DNA from: Copromyces sp. CBS 386.78
Lineage: Eukaryota; Ascomycota; Sordariomycetes; Sordariales; Sordariaceae
Direction: 5' to 3'
Assembly: GCA_030685235.1 (NCBI GenBank)
Contig: MU839089.1
Coordinates: 248,001 to 312,000, forward strand
DNA length: 64,000 nt
Shown here one piece after another: positions 24,850 to 36,041 of the stretch (its first letter is position 1; each line of letters begins with the position of its first letter). The position numbers and the translations under genes were made by a program. Under the pieces are notes generated by a model. The model saw only the letters and a program-made list of their open reading frames with translations, made no database searches and had not been told where the DNA came from.

Positions 24850-24965
24850 TTTGAAGCTATTATTAATCAATTAGCGATTGAGACTTACTGGATTTTAATC
24901 TGGGAGTCAATTTCGTCGTTATCTAGTATTCGCAAGCGATCTTCGTCGTCGCGCGCGATTAACAA

Positions 24966-25156
24966 TTGACCTTCGAATCGTTAACAATTAATAACCGGCC
25001 TTCGAGTTGTTAATACTATGTTCGTAGGCCTACTAGGATATATCTTGGGAGTTAACCTCGGTATATTTTACACTAACTAACTTTCGAGTCGTTAACTGAC
25101 TTTTAAGTCGTTATATTAACCGACTTTCGAGTCGCTAACCGATTACGCGTCGTTAA
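24966..25156 (+). repeat. Degenerate short repeats of a CTTTCGAGTCGTTAAC-type motif
   Basis: At least six related copies of ~17 bp lie at about 24968, 24996, 25079, 25097, 25121 and 25139, inside the transposon interior and unevenly spaced. They differ mostly by transitions. They may be decayed tandem codons of the gag region or an independent minisatellite. Confidence 0.6.
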
Positions 25157-26128
25157 TAGTTTAGTTAATCCCTATAAAGATTATCTAGGAGATCGACGAC
25201 CTTAAACCCCAAACTACTGAATCTTCTTCGAGTATTATACTTATTACTATAAATAATACCCCTATACCTCGACTCTTTGCTTATAATTTTAAGATATATA
25301 GGGGTAAGGAGGTTTCTAACGATAAATCTTATATTAAGAAAATTAATTCTTTAAATTAGATTTCGTTAAGTACCCGCCTAAATATTATATATACAGTCGG
25401 CAAATTAGTTAAAGGCAATATTAAACTAATAGATTATTATTTAATCGTTATAAAGCATCTTTAATGATATTTTACCGGCTATCCCGATTTAGGTATTATT
25501 TTAGGAGGGAAGTTCTTACCGATAAACAACTTGTAATTTAGAATATACGTAAATATTTTATATATAAATAATATATTATTAAGGCGTAATATTGTTGGGT
25601 ATACTATATTCTTTATATTAAGACTTATTTATTAGAAGTTAAAGAAGTAAAATCTTATTACAATTAGTATTATAGAGGCGGAGTTCGTTAATTTTATACC
25701 TATAATTAAATTTTTCGAATAGATTAATAGTATATTAAATGATTTGGGTATTATTAATAATAATAATAATATTAAGAAGATTTTGTATACCGATAATTCG
25801 AATGTACGAAATAGGGCCTTAAATAGGAATATTCTAGTTTATAACCGTTATATCGATATTAGGTATAAGTAGTTAATTGAGTAAGTAGAACGGGAGGCTA
25901 TTATAGTTATTTATATTTCCGGAGAGGAGATGCTTGTTAATGGATTGACGAAACCGTTAAAGGTTGATAAGTACGCGAAATTCGTGAAATTAATAGGTTT
26001 ATATTAGTAGAAGGTTCCTTGGGCTTGAAAATACTATTATTATATATATTATATAGTAAATAAGGTAGTGTAGTTTAGCCTTACTTTTCCCTTTTACGGC
26101 CATTAGGGTCTTTCAGTCTATAGGGGTG

Positions 26129-26283
26129 TATTGGAGAGGCCCGTGCACCTGGCTATGGCATAGACTAGGTAGGGCACAGCCTCCCTTCTTTTAGCCCTCC
26201 AGACCTTTCCGCACATTCTTTCCAGACTTAGCAACTCAATACGACATATCACTACTTCTTTCGTTGCCCTTACTCGTCACACA
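26129..26283 (+). repeat. 3' long terminal repeat of the Copia element
   Basis: 155 bp, paired with 24683-24837. It begins TATTGG (TG converted to TA) and ends CACACA. A short purine-rich AGGGGTG just before it (26122-26128) is in the position of a polypurine tract. Confidence 0.92.
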
Positions 26284-26288
26284 AACCG

Positions 26289-26704
26289 AAAACCGTGCTT
26301 AGTGGGGCAGCGGCAAGCAAAGGTTTGGGCGCCCAGGCGCACGCAGTTCGCAGGTTGGCTGGGCTGGAGATCGGTCGCAGCTGGCAGCAGCGACGGGCCT
26401 ATGAATGCACAAGAAAATTACTGGAGTCACAAATATCGTTCAGAGTCATTCTTGATTTGATTTGATTTCAGCCTTCCTTCGACCTTCTCTCCAACCCCAC
26501 TATTTTTGCTGTCCAACAACGCCCGCTATCAAATATCGCGAGTCCCGTTTAGGACACATACATACCCACACCAAGGAGCAGGGTCTGGAAAAGTAGCAAG
26601 CCGCAGGCCACTACCATACAGTACACAGAGCAAGAGGGGCTCACCGAAAGCGAAAAAATTACTGCCCCGCGACCGATATCGACCTAACATCCACATCCGC
26701 AATC
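26289..26704. other. Promoter and leader of the eIF2-gamma gene
   Basis: 416 bp between the transposon and the eIF2-gamma ATG. TTGATTTGATTTG repeats occur at about 26454-26468, followed by a CT-rich stretch. The transposon insertion therefore lies only ~420 bp from the start codon of an essential gene. Confidence 0.55.
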
Positions 26705-28392
26705 ATGGCTACCAACGGCGACAAGTTCGGCAACGATATCGTCGAGTCCGACTCGGGCTCCGACAACGAGTCTCACGTCGACCAGCACGAGTCCGACAAC
26801 GAGACCGAGGCCAAGCCTCTCAAGTCGGCCCTCAAGAAGGCCCCCGCCCCCGTCGTCGCGAGACCTCCTCTGCCTCCCCAGACCGACCCCAAGGACCTCG
26901 ACGTCAAGACCCTCAGCCCCCTCACCCCCGAGATCATTGCGCGACAGGCCACCATCAACATCGGCACCATCGGCCACGTCGCCCACGGCAAGTCGACAGT
27001 AGTAAAAGCCATCTCGGGCGTCCAGACGGTCCGTTTCAAGAACGAGCTTATTCGCAACATCACAATCAAGCTTGGTTACGCCAACGCAAAGATCTACAAG
27101 TGCGACAACCCAGCATGTCCTCGCCCGACATGCTACAGGAGTTACAAGTCCGAGAAGGAGGTTGATCCCCCTTGCGAGCGCGAGGGTTGCGAGGGTACCT
27201 ACCGTCTGTTGCGCCATGTCTCGTAAGTGTCTCGATATACTTTCTGTCGTCATGATGGTGACAGACACTTTGCGCCGACGAGCACATCTGGCTAACTATG
27301 CGTGCGTCTCCAGCTTCGTCGACTGCCCCGGTCACGATATTCTCATGAGCACTATGCTTTCAGGTGCCGCCGTCATGGACGCCGCTCTCCTCCTGATTGC
27401 CGGAAACGAATCCTGCCCCCAGCCCCAGACCTCGGAACATTTGGCTGCCATCGAGATCATGAAGCTCGACAAGATCATCATCCTCCAGAACAAGGTCGAT
27501 CTCATGCGCGAGGAGGCCGCCAAGCAGCACTACGAGTCCATCCTCAAGTTTATCCGTGGTACCGTTGCTGGAAAGTCGCCCATCATCCCCATCTCCGCCC
27601 AGCTCAAGTTCAACATCGACGCCATCAACGATGCTATCGTCAACACCATCCCCGTTCCTCCCAGGGACTTCTCCATGGACCCCCAGATGATCGTCATTCG
27701 TTCCTTCGATGTCAACAAGCCCGGTGCCGAGATCGACGAGCTCAAGGGTGGTGTTGCCGGTGGTTCCATTCTCCACGGTGTCCTCAAGCTCGGCGACGAG
27801 ATCGAGATCCGTCCCGGTATCGTCACCCGTGACGAGAAGGGCGACCTCAAGTGCACTCCCATCTTCAGCAGAATCGTCTCCCTCAACTCCGAGGCCAACG
27901 ACCTCAAGTACGCCGTGCCCGGTGGTCTCATCGGTGTCGGTACCCGCATCGACCCTACCCTCTGCCGTGCCGATCGTCTCGTCGGTTTCGTCCTCGGTCT
28001 CAAGGGCCGCCTCCCCGAGATCTACTCCGAGATTGAGGTCAACTTCTACCTCCTCCGCCGCCTTCTCGGTGTCCGCACCGCCGACGGCAAGCAGGCCAAG
28101 GTCGACAAGCTCGCCAAGAACGAAGTCATCATGGTCAACATTGGTTCCACCTCCACCGGTGCCAAGGTCTCCGCCATCAAGAAGGATGCCGCTAAGCTCA
28201 TCCTCACCTCCCCCGCCTGCACGAGCATCGGCGAGAAGGTTGCCCTTTCCAGACGTATCGAGAAGCACTGGCGTCTTATCGGTTGGGCCACCATTGCTGC
28301 GTAAGTTTTGTGTCTACCCCTTTTGATACTCACTCAAACATATGCTAACTGTCATGTCTAGCGGTGTTACCCTCGAGCCTTCCACCTCTTAA
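26705..28392 (+). CDS. GCD11: Translation initiation factor eIF2 subunit gamma
   Basis: This GTPase subunit of eIF2 carries initiator Met-tRNA to the 40S ribosome. Three exons (26705-27222, 27314-28300, 28362-28392) give 511 residues. The 91-bp and 61-bp introns have GTAAGT donors and CTAAC-type branches. The last exon codes only [10 protein letters not shown]. The acidic Ser/Asp-rich leader (1-40) is followed by the G1 motif GHVAHGKST (~95-103), a Zn-binding region with Cys clusters ([11 protein letters not shown] and PPCEREGC), G3 DCPGHD, G4 NKVD and G5 SAQ, then the beta-barrel domains. Exon 1 ends within the codon just before FVDCPGHD. Codon use is strongly C-ending. The 302-codon frame on the opposite strand is a shadow of this bias. 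Confidence 0.97.
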
Positions 28393-29025
28393 GCGACCAA
28401 TTTTCAAAAGTTTATATCGCTGGATTAGGAAAATGAACAAGGTGTTAATTTTTGGTTGCTCTGATGATGAATTTAAAAAAGTCGTTGGGACGTGATCAAA
28501 GAAGAATGGAACTGGGCGGACACGGCGGACGGCGTAGCGTGGGAACCGGGACCTGTGTTTCTAAAACTAGCCTTGAGATTTGTACATGGTCTTATTTTTA
28601 TCCAACACGGGCCGGAGAGCAAGAGCAACGAAAAGGAGTCGAAAGACAGGTCAGCCGTGAAAGTGAAGGTGTAAAAGAGTATGATTTTGAACCGCATTAT
28701 GAACCGTGGTGTTGGGGTTTTGTACAAAAAGTCATGTTTGGTGTTTATTTACAAGTTGAGGGTTCAAAGGTAAAGCTGAGAGTAAAGTAGGGGGGATAAA
28801 TAGAAATGGAAACGAGCAACGAGTATGGATTCCCAGTAGACACCGTTCCAACACTTTCAAACCGAACCTTGAGAAATCGTCTTTGATTACAACACTGATA
28901 TAATAAGTCTCAGTCTATCTCCTCTGGGTTAAAAACACATCCTGTGCCATCGAGTAGAACTCTTCCCACCCCCCTTCGCTCTCTCAAATCCCAATCAACC
29001 ACCCCACACACCCAATTACATACGT
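28393..29025. other. Convergent 3' intergenic region
   Basis: 633 bp between the stop of eIF2-gamma and the stop of the minus-strand LAA2-like gene. No further gene seen. Confidence 0.6.
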
Positions 29026-31483
29026 CTACTTCCTAACCTTCCTAGCATGCTTCACCAAATTCTCAATAACCCCCTCAAACGCCTCCCGGTCTCCAATCTT
29101 CTCATCCGTCCTCTTCTGCCAATACACCAACACCTCGCCAGCAACCCCTTGCATGGCCTCCAATTTGGCAACATGCTCCCTCAGTTCCTTAACCGTCATT
29201 CCGGACAACGCTTCATCCGTCGTTTCACAGAGCTGTTTGGCGGCTACCAGGTCGAATACCGGCTCGGGGGGTGGTCCTTTACGGGCGGAGGAGGAGGAGC
29301 GGTTGGCTGAACTACCGGTGCCGGTGGCGGCGAGGGATTTGTTGACTGGTTGTTTTGAGGGGGTGCGAGAGGAGGAGGGGTTGCCGCGGCTGTCTACAGA
29401 TGGTGCCTGGCTGCGGCCGAGAGCGGCGCTAGGTCTTCTTGATCTTCCGGCACGTTCATCGCTTTCGGCATCGGCGTCGCCTCGCAAAGAGGTTGACGAC
29501 GACCCTCTCCTGTGTTCCAAAGAAGGCAAGACAAGTTTCTTCTGTTTGGAAGCGGGGAGGATCTCATCCAGATCAATGGGGACGCCCAGCGAGACGAGGA
29601 AGAGACGGCGGATGCGGGAGCGGATCCAATCGGGGGGTTGGAGCGGGGGAGGGGCGACGAGTTGGGACCAGAGAGAGGCGGAGCGGGGGTGTTGGAAGAT
29701 GGGGTCCGTGACGTTGCCGTTGAAAGATTGGGAGACGTTAAGGGTGGGGATGGAGTTGGGGGAGGAGTCGGAGTCGTCGTTGTCGGGGGAGGGAGGGAAG
29801 AGGGCGTTGAGGTAGGGGGAGGTTAGGGAGAGGATTTCGGAGGGGGAGAGGTGGGTGAAGTCGGGTATTTGCTGTGGGGAGTGTTAGTTCTAGTCGTATG
29901 AAAATGCTAGAATGGGGTTTAGGAACTAAACGTACGAAGCCTAATGAAGATTCTGGTTGCCGTGGTTGCGGCTCGGGGACCGGAGCCGGTGCTGGAGCTG
30001 AGAACCCTTCGGCTTCTTGAAAGTCGTCGTCGTCAAAGTCGCCAAAATCGGCATCGTTATTGACCTCAGCTCCCTCCTCAAAGTCATCAAAGTCGTCCCC
30101 AAAGTCGTCATCACCAAACCCGTCATCGTCTGGTGCCTTGTCCCCCGCTTCAGCAAATCCGTCGTCATCGAATCCATCATTCTGGACAGGCTTCTCCTCC
30201 TTGTGGTCAAAGCTGTCAAAGCTGGCACCATCTTTCTCTTCCTCTTCTGGCTCGACCTTCTTCTCTGCTTCTTGACTGGGTTCTGGCTCGTCGAACTGGT
30301 TGTCTGAGTCGTGCTTCTTGTGATCATCATCATGGTCTGATTCAACCTTCTTCTCGGCCAGTTGATTGGGTTCTGGCTCGTCAAACTGATCCTGGGAGTC
30401 TTTTTTCTTTATGTCTTGGTTCTCAAGCTCTTCGCTGGCATCCTCAAACTCGTCCGCTTTGGCATCTTCTGTCGTGTCATGGTCGTTTGACTGCTCCTCG
30501 TCGTGCTTCTCCACTTGCACCTCTCCAGCTTCAGCCTGCTCAGTCTTGGCCACTACATCGTCCTCCTTTTTGGAATGGTCGGCGTCTTCGTCGTCGGTCT
30601 TGGCGTTGCCTGGTACGGCATCGTCACTCGCGTCATTGCTCGCCTGCTCATTAATACCCTCCTCCTTTGCTAAGAGACTGGGTCCTAAGGAGGGCAAATC
30701 AGAAGATGGCTGGTCTAGATCAGATGACGAATCTCTAGAATGGATCGACGCGGGACTCTTTAATGCAGTTTGTACTGATGTATCTACGAAAGACGTAAAA
30801 GTCAATACAAAGGAGATCTTGTATAATTTGATGCTGGCTGGCTCAGAAACAAACAGGCAATGTGCGTGTGAATGTGTGCGTGCGTGGCTAGAAAGAAGTG
30901 CTACGCATCCGTACCATTGTCACCGCCCTTCTCATTCTCGATCGTCTGTCCATCCGCCTTGACAAGCACGTCGGGAGGAGTGTCAACACTGCGCCTCGCC
31001 TCGATCTCCGGGCGGGTGATGGCACCGGCGCTATCAGGCGTCTCCTCCACTACGGTCTTGGGAATGGGACGCCCACCGGGAGTGGACGGCCGGCGCTCGT
31101 CATGCTCCTCGGCCGTGAGCTTGCTGTCCGGGTCTGGGATAATGGCAAACTCATCCGGCTTCGCATCCCCTTCCCTCAAGGCATATGCCTGTGTTCCTGG
31201 GACCTCTCCATATGCCGGCTTGTCGTCTACTCTCTCGACCCTTGTTCGTGGGATGGGCGAGGCCGGAGCCTTGGGGGAGGCTGAGCCAGAGATGGCATCG
31301 GAGTAGTGATCTTCGCTGTCGGAGCCTGTTGGCACGTAGAGACAGTTAGTTGGATATCCGTGTGCCGACTTGTTTGGAACTCGACAAGTTCCATCAGCTG
31401 TACCTACCAGGTAGCTCATGAGCGCCCGGGTCCATGGTGCCCTTCCTCTCGGGAGGCGACAAACTGTTCCTGCGCGAAGCCAT
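29026..31483 (-). CDS. Acidic LAA2/aftiphilin-like clathrin-adaptor accessory protein (gene model joins two open frames)
   Basis: I model four exons: 31483-31408, 31325-30915, 30783-29936 and 29871-29026, giving 726 residues. The N-terminus (MASRRNSLSPPERKG) leads into a DSEDHYSDA segment and a VERVDDKPAYGEVPGT motif. The middle is extremely Asp/Glu-rich with repeated DDFGD/DFDD-type acidic-phenylalanine motifs, the kind that bind AP-1 gamma ears in yeast LAA2 and animal aftiphilin. The last exon has the conserved helical block DWIRSRIRRLFLVSLGVPIDLDEIL followed by Ser-rich and coiled segments. Introns 1 and 3 are textbook. Intron 2 (30914-30784) has a weaker donor, GTACGG; if it is not spliced, translation ends at TAG 30903-30901 after 166 residues. 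No ATG exists between that stop and exon 3, which favours one gene, but two genes remain possible. Confidence 0.6.
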
Positions 31484-32591
31484 TGTGATGTTGAAACGTA
31501 GTCGCGGCGGTCTATACGATCAAAGAACAAGACGAGTTTCGACTATGGTGAGTAGCGCAGAGGTGTATATGGTAGGTAGGTAGAGAGCAGTAGGTATACG
31601 ACTAAACGTATATGTATGGGAAGATCGGGATCGGGATCGGGGATCGGAGGGGGGCAATAAGGTTCGGAGTGATGTAGTTGCTGTGGGGGGGATGTTCACT
31701 GCTGAGGGACAGGAGTCTGAGGAGTGTCTAAGACGGTGATATGGATCAACGAGGGGAAGTATGGGAGATAGGTCACTTGCAAGCAACAACAGATGGCCTG
31801 AGTAGGCAAGCTTGGGTATTCACACAGACGTTGTGTGGCATCTCAATGTCCAGACGATGGGACAATGTGTGGAGAGAGTCGAGAGAAGGAACAGCTTCCG
31901 GCTGGCCTGGAGGGGATGGCTCAGGACGGCCTAGAACATGGGGGCAACCACTACCCAAGCTTTCCAAGACCAACTGAATAGTGACCGTAGTGCTGCACGA
32001 GACGGTCCAGTCAGATGCCCAGAGCATCAAGTCAGCACGACCCCCGTCGTTGCTCTCTACTGCGTAGCTGCCGTCAAGCCACATATCGATCGCCCGTGCA
32101 CGCTTGGCACTTCATCTGGGGCTGTTGCTTCACAGCGGGAAATGCTTGGCCTTGGGCGCCCCAGAAGGGAAAAGCCCAGGCGCGCTGCAGCACCTCCAAA
32201 AAAAGGCCTGTCGCGAAAGGAACCTTGACAACCTCGCGGACCATCCAAACAGAGACACTTTCTTTTGCATTCTCCAATCCACGCCCAAACAAAGTCCACT
32301 CCACAACCGGATTTCGAACCGACGTCCAAACTCGCGATCCGATACCACGGCTGGACCATTGCATCAATCACCCAACCCGTGATCGCGCCAATCCCCATCC
32401 TCGCATTTTACCATTTGTTGCTTGGGCTGCCGCGCTCCCTGTTGTTGAGGTAACCGCAACAGCCTTGGGAAGTGGGACGCTGTTGTTGACTCTAGCATTT
32501 TTGTCGACGAACTACCTACCCAACCACCAACAACCTAACCAAACCCCCCGAAACTTCGACATATTATCGTCACCCTCACATAATCGCAGCC
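31484..32591. other. Divergent promoter region between the LAA2-like gene and NSP1
   Basis: 1.1 kb of non-coding sequence serving two divergent genes. GATCGGG-type short direct repeats occur at ~31622-31650. The leader of NSP1 is CA-rich. No gene seen. Confidence 0.55.
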
Positions 32592-34718
32592 ATGTCGTTC
32601 TTCAATACACCAAGCTCCAGCGCGGCCACGGGCCAACCAGCAACAACAGCCACATCCGGGAATCTCTTCGGAGCCTCAACCTTCGGCACCCCAGCAGCGA
32701 GCTCGACCCAGCCGGCCGGTGGCTTGTTTGGTGCTAAGCCTACAGAGGCGCCGAAACCTGGAGGAGGACTTTTCGGAAACAATACCACCTCGACCACACC
32801 TTCGCTTTTCGGCGCCGCTTCAACCACAGCTGGAGGCAGCACGACGCCTGGCGCGGGCTTGTTTGGAAACAACACTTCCAACACATCCACCACCCCCGCC
32901 GCTGGTGCTTCAAACTTGTTCGGTGGCGGAGCCAGCACCACACCCGCAACAGGAGCTCCCTCAGGAAATCTATTCGGAAACACTGCCGCTTCTTCGGCTA
33001 CCGGTAGTATTTTCGGAGGTGGCGCCAACAGTCAGGCAACGCCGGCGAAGACCACGTTCGGACTAGGATCGACTACCCCCGCCGGCGCACCGCCTGCTGC
33101 CGATGCCTCCAAGACCGCGCCCTCTCTTTTCGGTGCCAACCAGCCCGCCACCGGCAACCTATTTGGAGGAGGAGCCACGAGCACCCCGACCACAACCGCT
33201 GCCCCTACCGCGGGAACAACATCATCTCTCTTCGGAGGAGCGAAGCCAGCTGAGACCACCACCTCCGGCACCACTTCTAGTCTCTTTGGCGCCACGCCAA
33301 CTGCGACTACATCTGGCACAACTCCCGCGACAACAGCTACTTCTGGATCTACGCTCTTCGGTGCTGGTGCACAGCCTGCGACCAGCGGCGGCAACCTGTT
33401 TGGCGGAGCCTCGACAACCCCGGCTACGACATCGACCACGACCACCACAGCACCAGCAACCGCCAGTCTTTTTGGTGCCAACACAAGCAAGCCGGCCGAA
33501 GCGGCGAAGCCAGCTACGGGTAATCTGTTTGGCGGAGCTCCCACCACCTCGGCCCCTGCCACCTCTAGCACCACTGCTGCTTCCGGCAGCCTGTTCGGCG
33601 CTAAGAAGGATGATACCACTACCACTACTGCCCCGGCCTCAGGAAGCCTGTTCGGCGCAACTACGCCGGCTACCACCACAACTACGGCACCTGCTACTTC
33701 ATCTTCGACTGCTACTGGCAGTCTCTTCGGTGCGGCCGCCACCAAGCCCGCCACCACCTCAGCGGCTACCACTACTGCCGGAGGAAGCACCACCGCCACA
33801 GCCGGAACCACCAGTCTTTTCGGAGGAGCCAAGCCTGCCGACACCACCACCTCGACAACCGCCAACAACACCACTACCGCCGCTGGCACCACCAGCACCA
33901 CCGGCAACCTCGCCTCCACGACCACCGGTCCTACCTCTACTCTCCCGCGGTTGAAGAACAAGACGATGGACGAGATCATCACCCGCTGGGCCACCGACCT
34001 CTCCAAGTACCAGAAGGAATTCAAGTCGCAAGCCGCCAAGGTGGCCGAATGGGACCGCCTCCTGGTCGAGAACGGCGAGAAGATCCAGAAGCTGTACACG
34101 AGCACGTACGAGGCCGAGAAGGCCAGCAACGAGATCGAGCGTCAGCTCTCGGGCGTCGAGTCGCAGCAGGACGAGCTGACGGCGTGGCTGGACCAGTATG
34201 AGGCGCAGCTGGAGGAGCTGTTTAAGAAACAGCAGCTTGGTTCCGGCCCCAGCGGCGGCGAGCAGAAGGCTGCTGGCGGTGGCGGTACCGACGGCTTGGG
34301 CCCCGATCAGGAGCGCGAGAGGACGTATAAGCTTGCGGAGAAGCTTACCGATAGGCTGGATGAGATGGGCAAGGACTTGACCAAGATGATTAAGGAGATT
34401 AATGATATGAGTGGCTCGTTGAGCAAGGGGAGCAAGCCTGATGATCCGGTATGTTTACTTTACCCCAATTTTCCCCGGGCAATTGGTACAGTCACTAACA
34501 AACTTCTTTTACAACAATAGCTCAGCCAAATCGTCCGCGTCCTCAACGGTCACCTCACCCAGCTCCAATGGATCGACCAGAACGCCGCCGCTCTCCAAGC
34601 CAAGGTGGTCGCTGCTCAGAAGGCTACCAGCGGCATGGGTACCCACGCTGGCGTCAACGAGTCGGATGCTGCCCAGGGCTTTTACCGCTCGTACAGGGCC
34701 GGTGGCGCTTACAGGTGA
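32592..34718 (+). CDS. NSP1: Nucleoporin NSP1 (Nup62 family), FG-repeat protein of the central channel
   Basis: It lines the nuclear pore channel and binds transport receptors. Two exons, 32592-34448 and 34521-34718, across a 72-bp intron (GTATGT donor, CACTAAC branch) give 684 residues. Residues ~1-450 form the FG region: about 20 repeats, nearly all xLFG (SLFG, NLFG, GLFG, TLFG) spaced by Thr/Ala/Ser/Pro linkers with almost no charge. From ~455 (LPRLKNKTMDEIITRW) comes the Nsp1/Nup62 C-terminal coiled coil (KYQKEFKSQAAKVAEWDRLL...), interrupted by a Gly-rich linker, and exon 2 ends with LSQIVRVLNGHLTQLQWID and RSYRAGGAYR. The dominance of LFG over the FSFG repeats of yeast Nsp1 is notable. 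Divergent from the LAA2-like gene; convergent with IF1. Confidence 0.94.
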
Positions 34719-35474
34719 AGGGCTTAGTTGGCGTGGTGTACTAGAGAGTAGGGTCTTGAAGAGAAGGGGCGGCGGTGTGTTTTGATTACCAAGTTTGTTT
34801 TTGAGAAGTCTCGTGTATCAATGGGCGGGTCTATACTATGTTCGGTGGCTGAATGCTTGGGACGCAGACGGAGGCCGGGACGAAAAGGCTAGGCTAGGCT
34901 AGGCTTTGAAGCAAAAATAGTAAACAAACCATCAAGTTAACGCTCTGTCTAGAAAGGGGTTGCATCAGAAACAGATTTGCGCTTTCGGTTTGGCGTCGAG
35001 GGGCCAGGAATCATGAAATAGCATATTGAAGAGGCTCCGTAACTTTCAGGTCCTAACGGTGTTTGTACGTAGCTTATCAGAGAGGCGGAAGCAGGCTCAG
35101 AGAGACCAAAAAATCTTGTTATGAAGTTTGATTGAGGCACTGCCTTCAGAGGTTCCTTATGCCTGGTCTGCTCAGAATGAGGTTGCCGAGTCAAAATCGG
35201 TCGCCGTGGGGTATCCAAAAGGCACATAGTTATTCGATCATATGGCTCGCTGTATTGCTACAAGATGGTGTGAGGGGAGGTATACCATTTCGTGGCACGC
35301 CCGCACGCACGCGGGTGCCGCATCCATCCCATTCCCGTCCTTCCTCCCCTTATCCTCCGTTCAGTTCAGGCGTTCATACGGCAGTGATAATCTGCCTCGT
35401 GTGCGTGTGCGCGCGTTCAAGTAGGAAAAGGTGATGTTTATTATAGGTTTTGTTTCATGATCTTGATGGTTGAT
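34719..35474. other. Convergent 3' intergenic region
   Basis: 756 bp between the NSP1 and IF1 stops. It includes a TAGGC run (about 34890-34905). No gene seen. Confidence 0.6.
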
Positions 35475-36041
35475 TTAGTTCTTCTCGCCGCCCTGCTCCC
35501 TGGTGATCTCGTCACTGTTTCCCGTATTAGTAACTGCCGTCTCAATTCTCGTTTGTCAAGGGGGCTGAGGCCCGGACGTGACGTGCGTACGAGGTACGAA
35601 TGCGCCTGGTGCTCGTAACGGGTATGTATGCCTGGTGGTTGGCAGGTGGCTAGTGGGTAGTTCTTACATGTGGTCGGAAAGAGCCTGGATGTGCTTCTTC
35701 TGCTCGACGAGCTTCTTCTTGAGCTCGGCGAGCTTCTCCTTCTCGCGCTGGCGGATAGCGAAATCCTCGCTGGCCTTCTCGCGGCGCTGGAAAGCGTCAC
35801 TGGATGTTGGGAGTATGATGTCAGCGGGTTTGAATTAGTTTGAATCGCGGATCCACATGCGCGCATCATATCATGTGCGCGGGAGGACGCGGAGGGCCGA
35901 AGAGGAAACATGGAATCAGACTCACCCCTGGCCACCAGTCTTGGGGGGAGCGCCGGTCTCACCGGCGAGAGCGCGGGAGGTGGTCGCAAAGGCCCGGGAA
36001 ACGGTAGGGCGAGCGAGCTTGGAGACGGTGGTGCGGAGCAT
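35475..36041 (-). CDS. INH1: Mitochondrial ATP synthase inhibitor protein IF1
   Basis: It binds F1-ATPase at low matrix pH and blocks ATP hydrolysis. Three exons (36041-35926, 35799-35668, 35514-35475) encode 95 residues. The first ~25 residues (MLRTTVSKLARPTVSRAF) are a basic mitochondrial presequence. The inhibitory segment is GDAFQRREKASEDFAIRQ, with the family's F-x-x-R-E-x-A-x-E pattern, followed by a long charged helix (KEKLAELKKKLVEQKKHIQAL) that dimerises. The last exon encodes only 12 residues, ending GGEKN. Donors are GTGAGT and GTAAGA. No single open frame covers the gene, so it is easily missed. Intron 2 is 153 bp. Confidence 0.92.

Larger units (their letters stand above)
24678..26288 (+). 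mobile_element. RIP-mutated, internally deleted Ty1/Copia LTR retrotransposon, with target duplication
   Basis: The element runs 24683-26283 (1,601 bp) with 155-bp LTRs at both ends and is flanked by the 5-bp duplication AACCG (24678-24682 and 26284-26288). The interior is very AT-rich with TAA/TAG stops in every frame. In one plus-strand frame the 3' part of a Copia polyprotein is still readable: an RNase H-like EAEFVNFI segment (~25,665-25,700), then NRYIDIRYK (~25,840-25,870) and EEMLVNGLTKPLK (~25,925-25,965), the expected Copia C-terminal order. A full element would be about 5 kb, so gag, integrase and most of the reverse transcriptase are missing. It cannot be active on its own. RIP is the fungal defence that mutates duplicated DNA before meiosis. 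Confidence 0.9.

Noticed and set aside
27360..28268. 302-codon minus-strand frame opposite eIF2-gamma
   Set aside because: Asp/Gly/Leu-rich shadow of strongly biased codon use in the eIF2-gamma exon.
33032..34129. 365-codon minus-strand frame opposite NSP1
   Set aside because: Val/Ala/Pro-rich shadow of the Thr/Ala/Phe-Gly repeat DNA.
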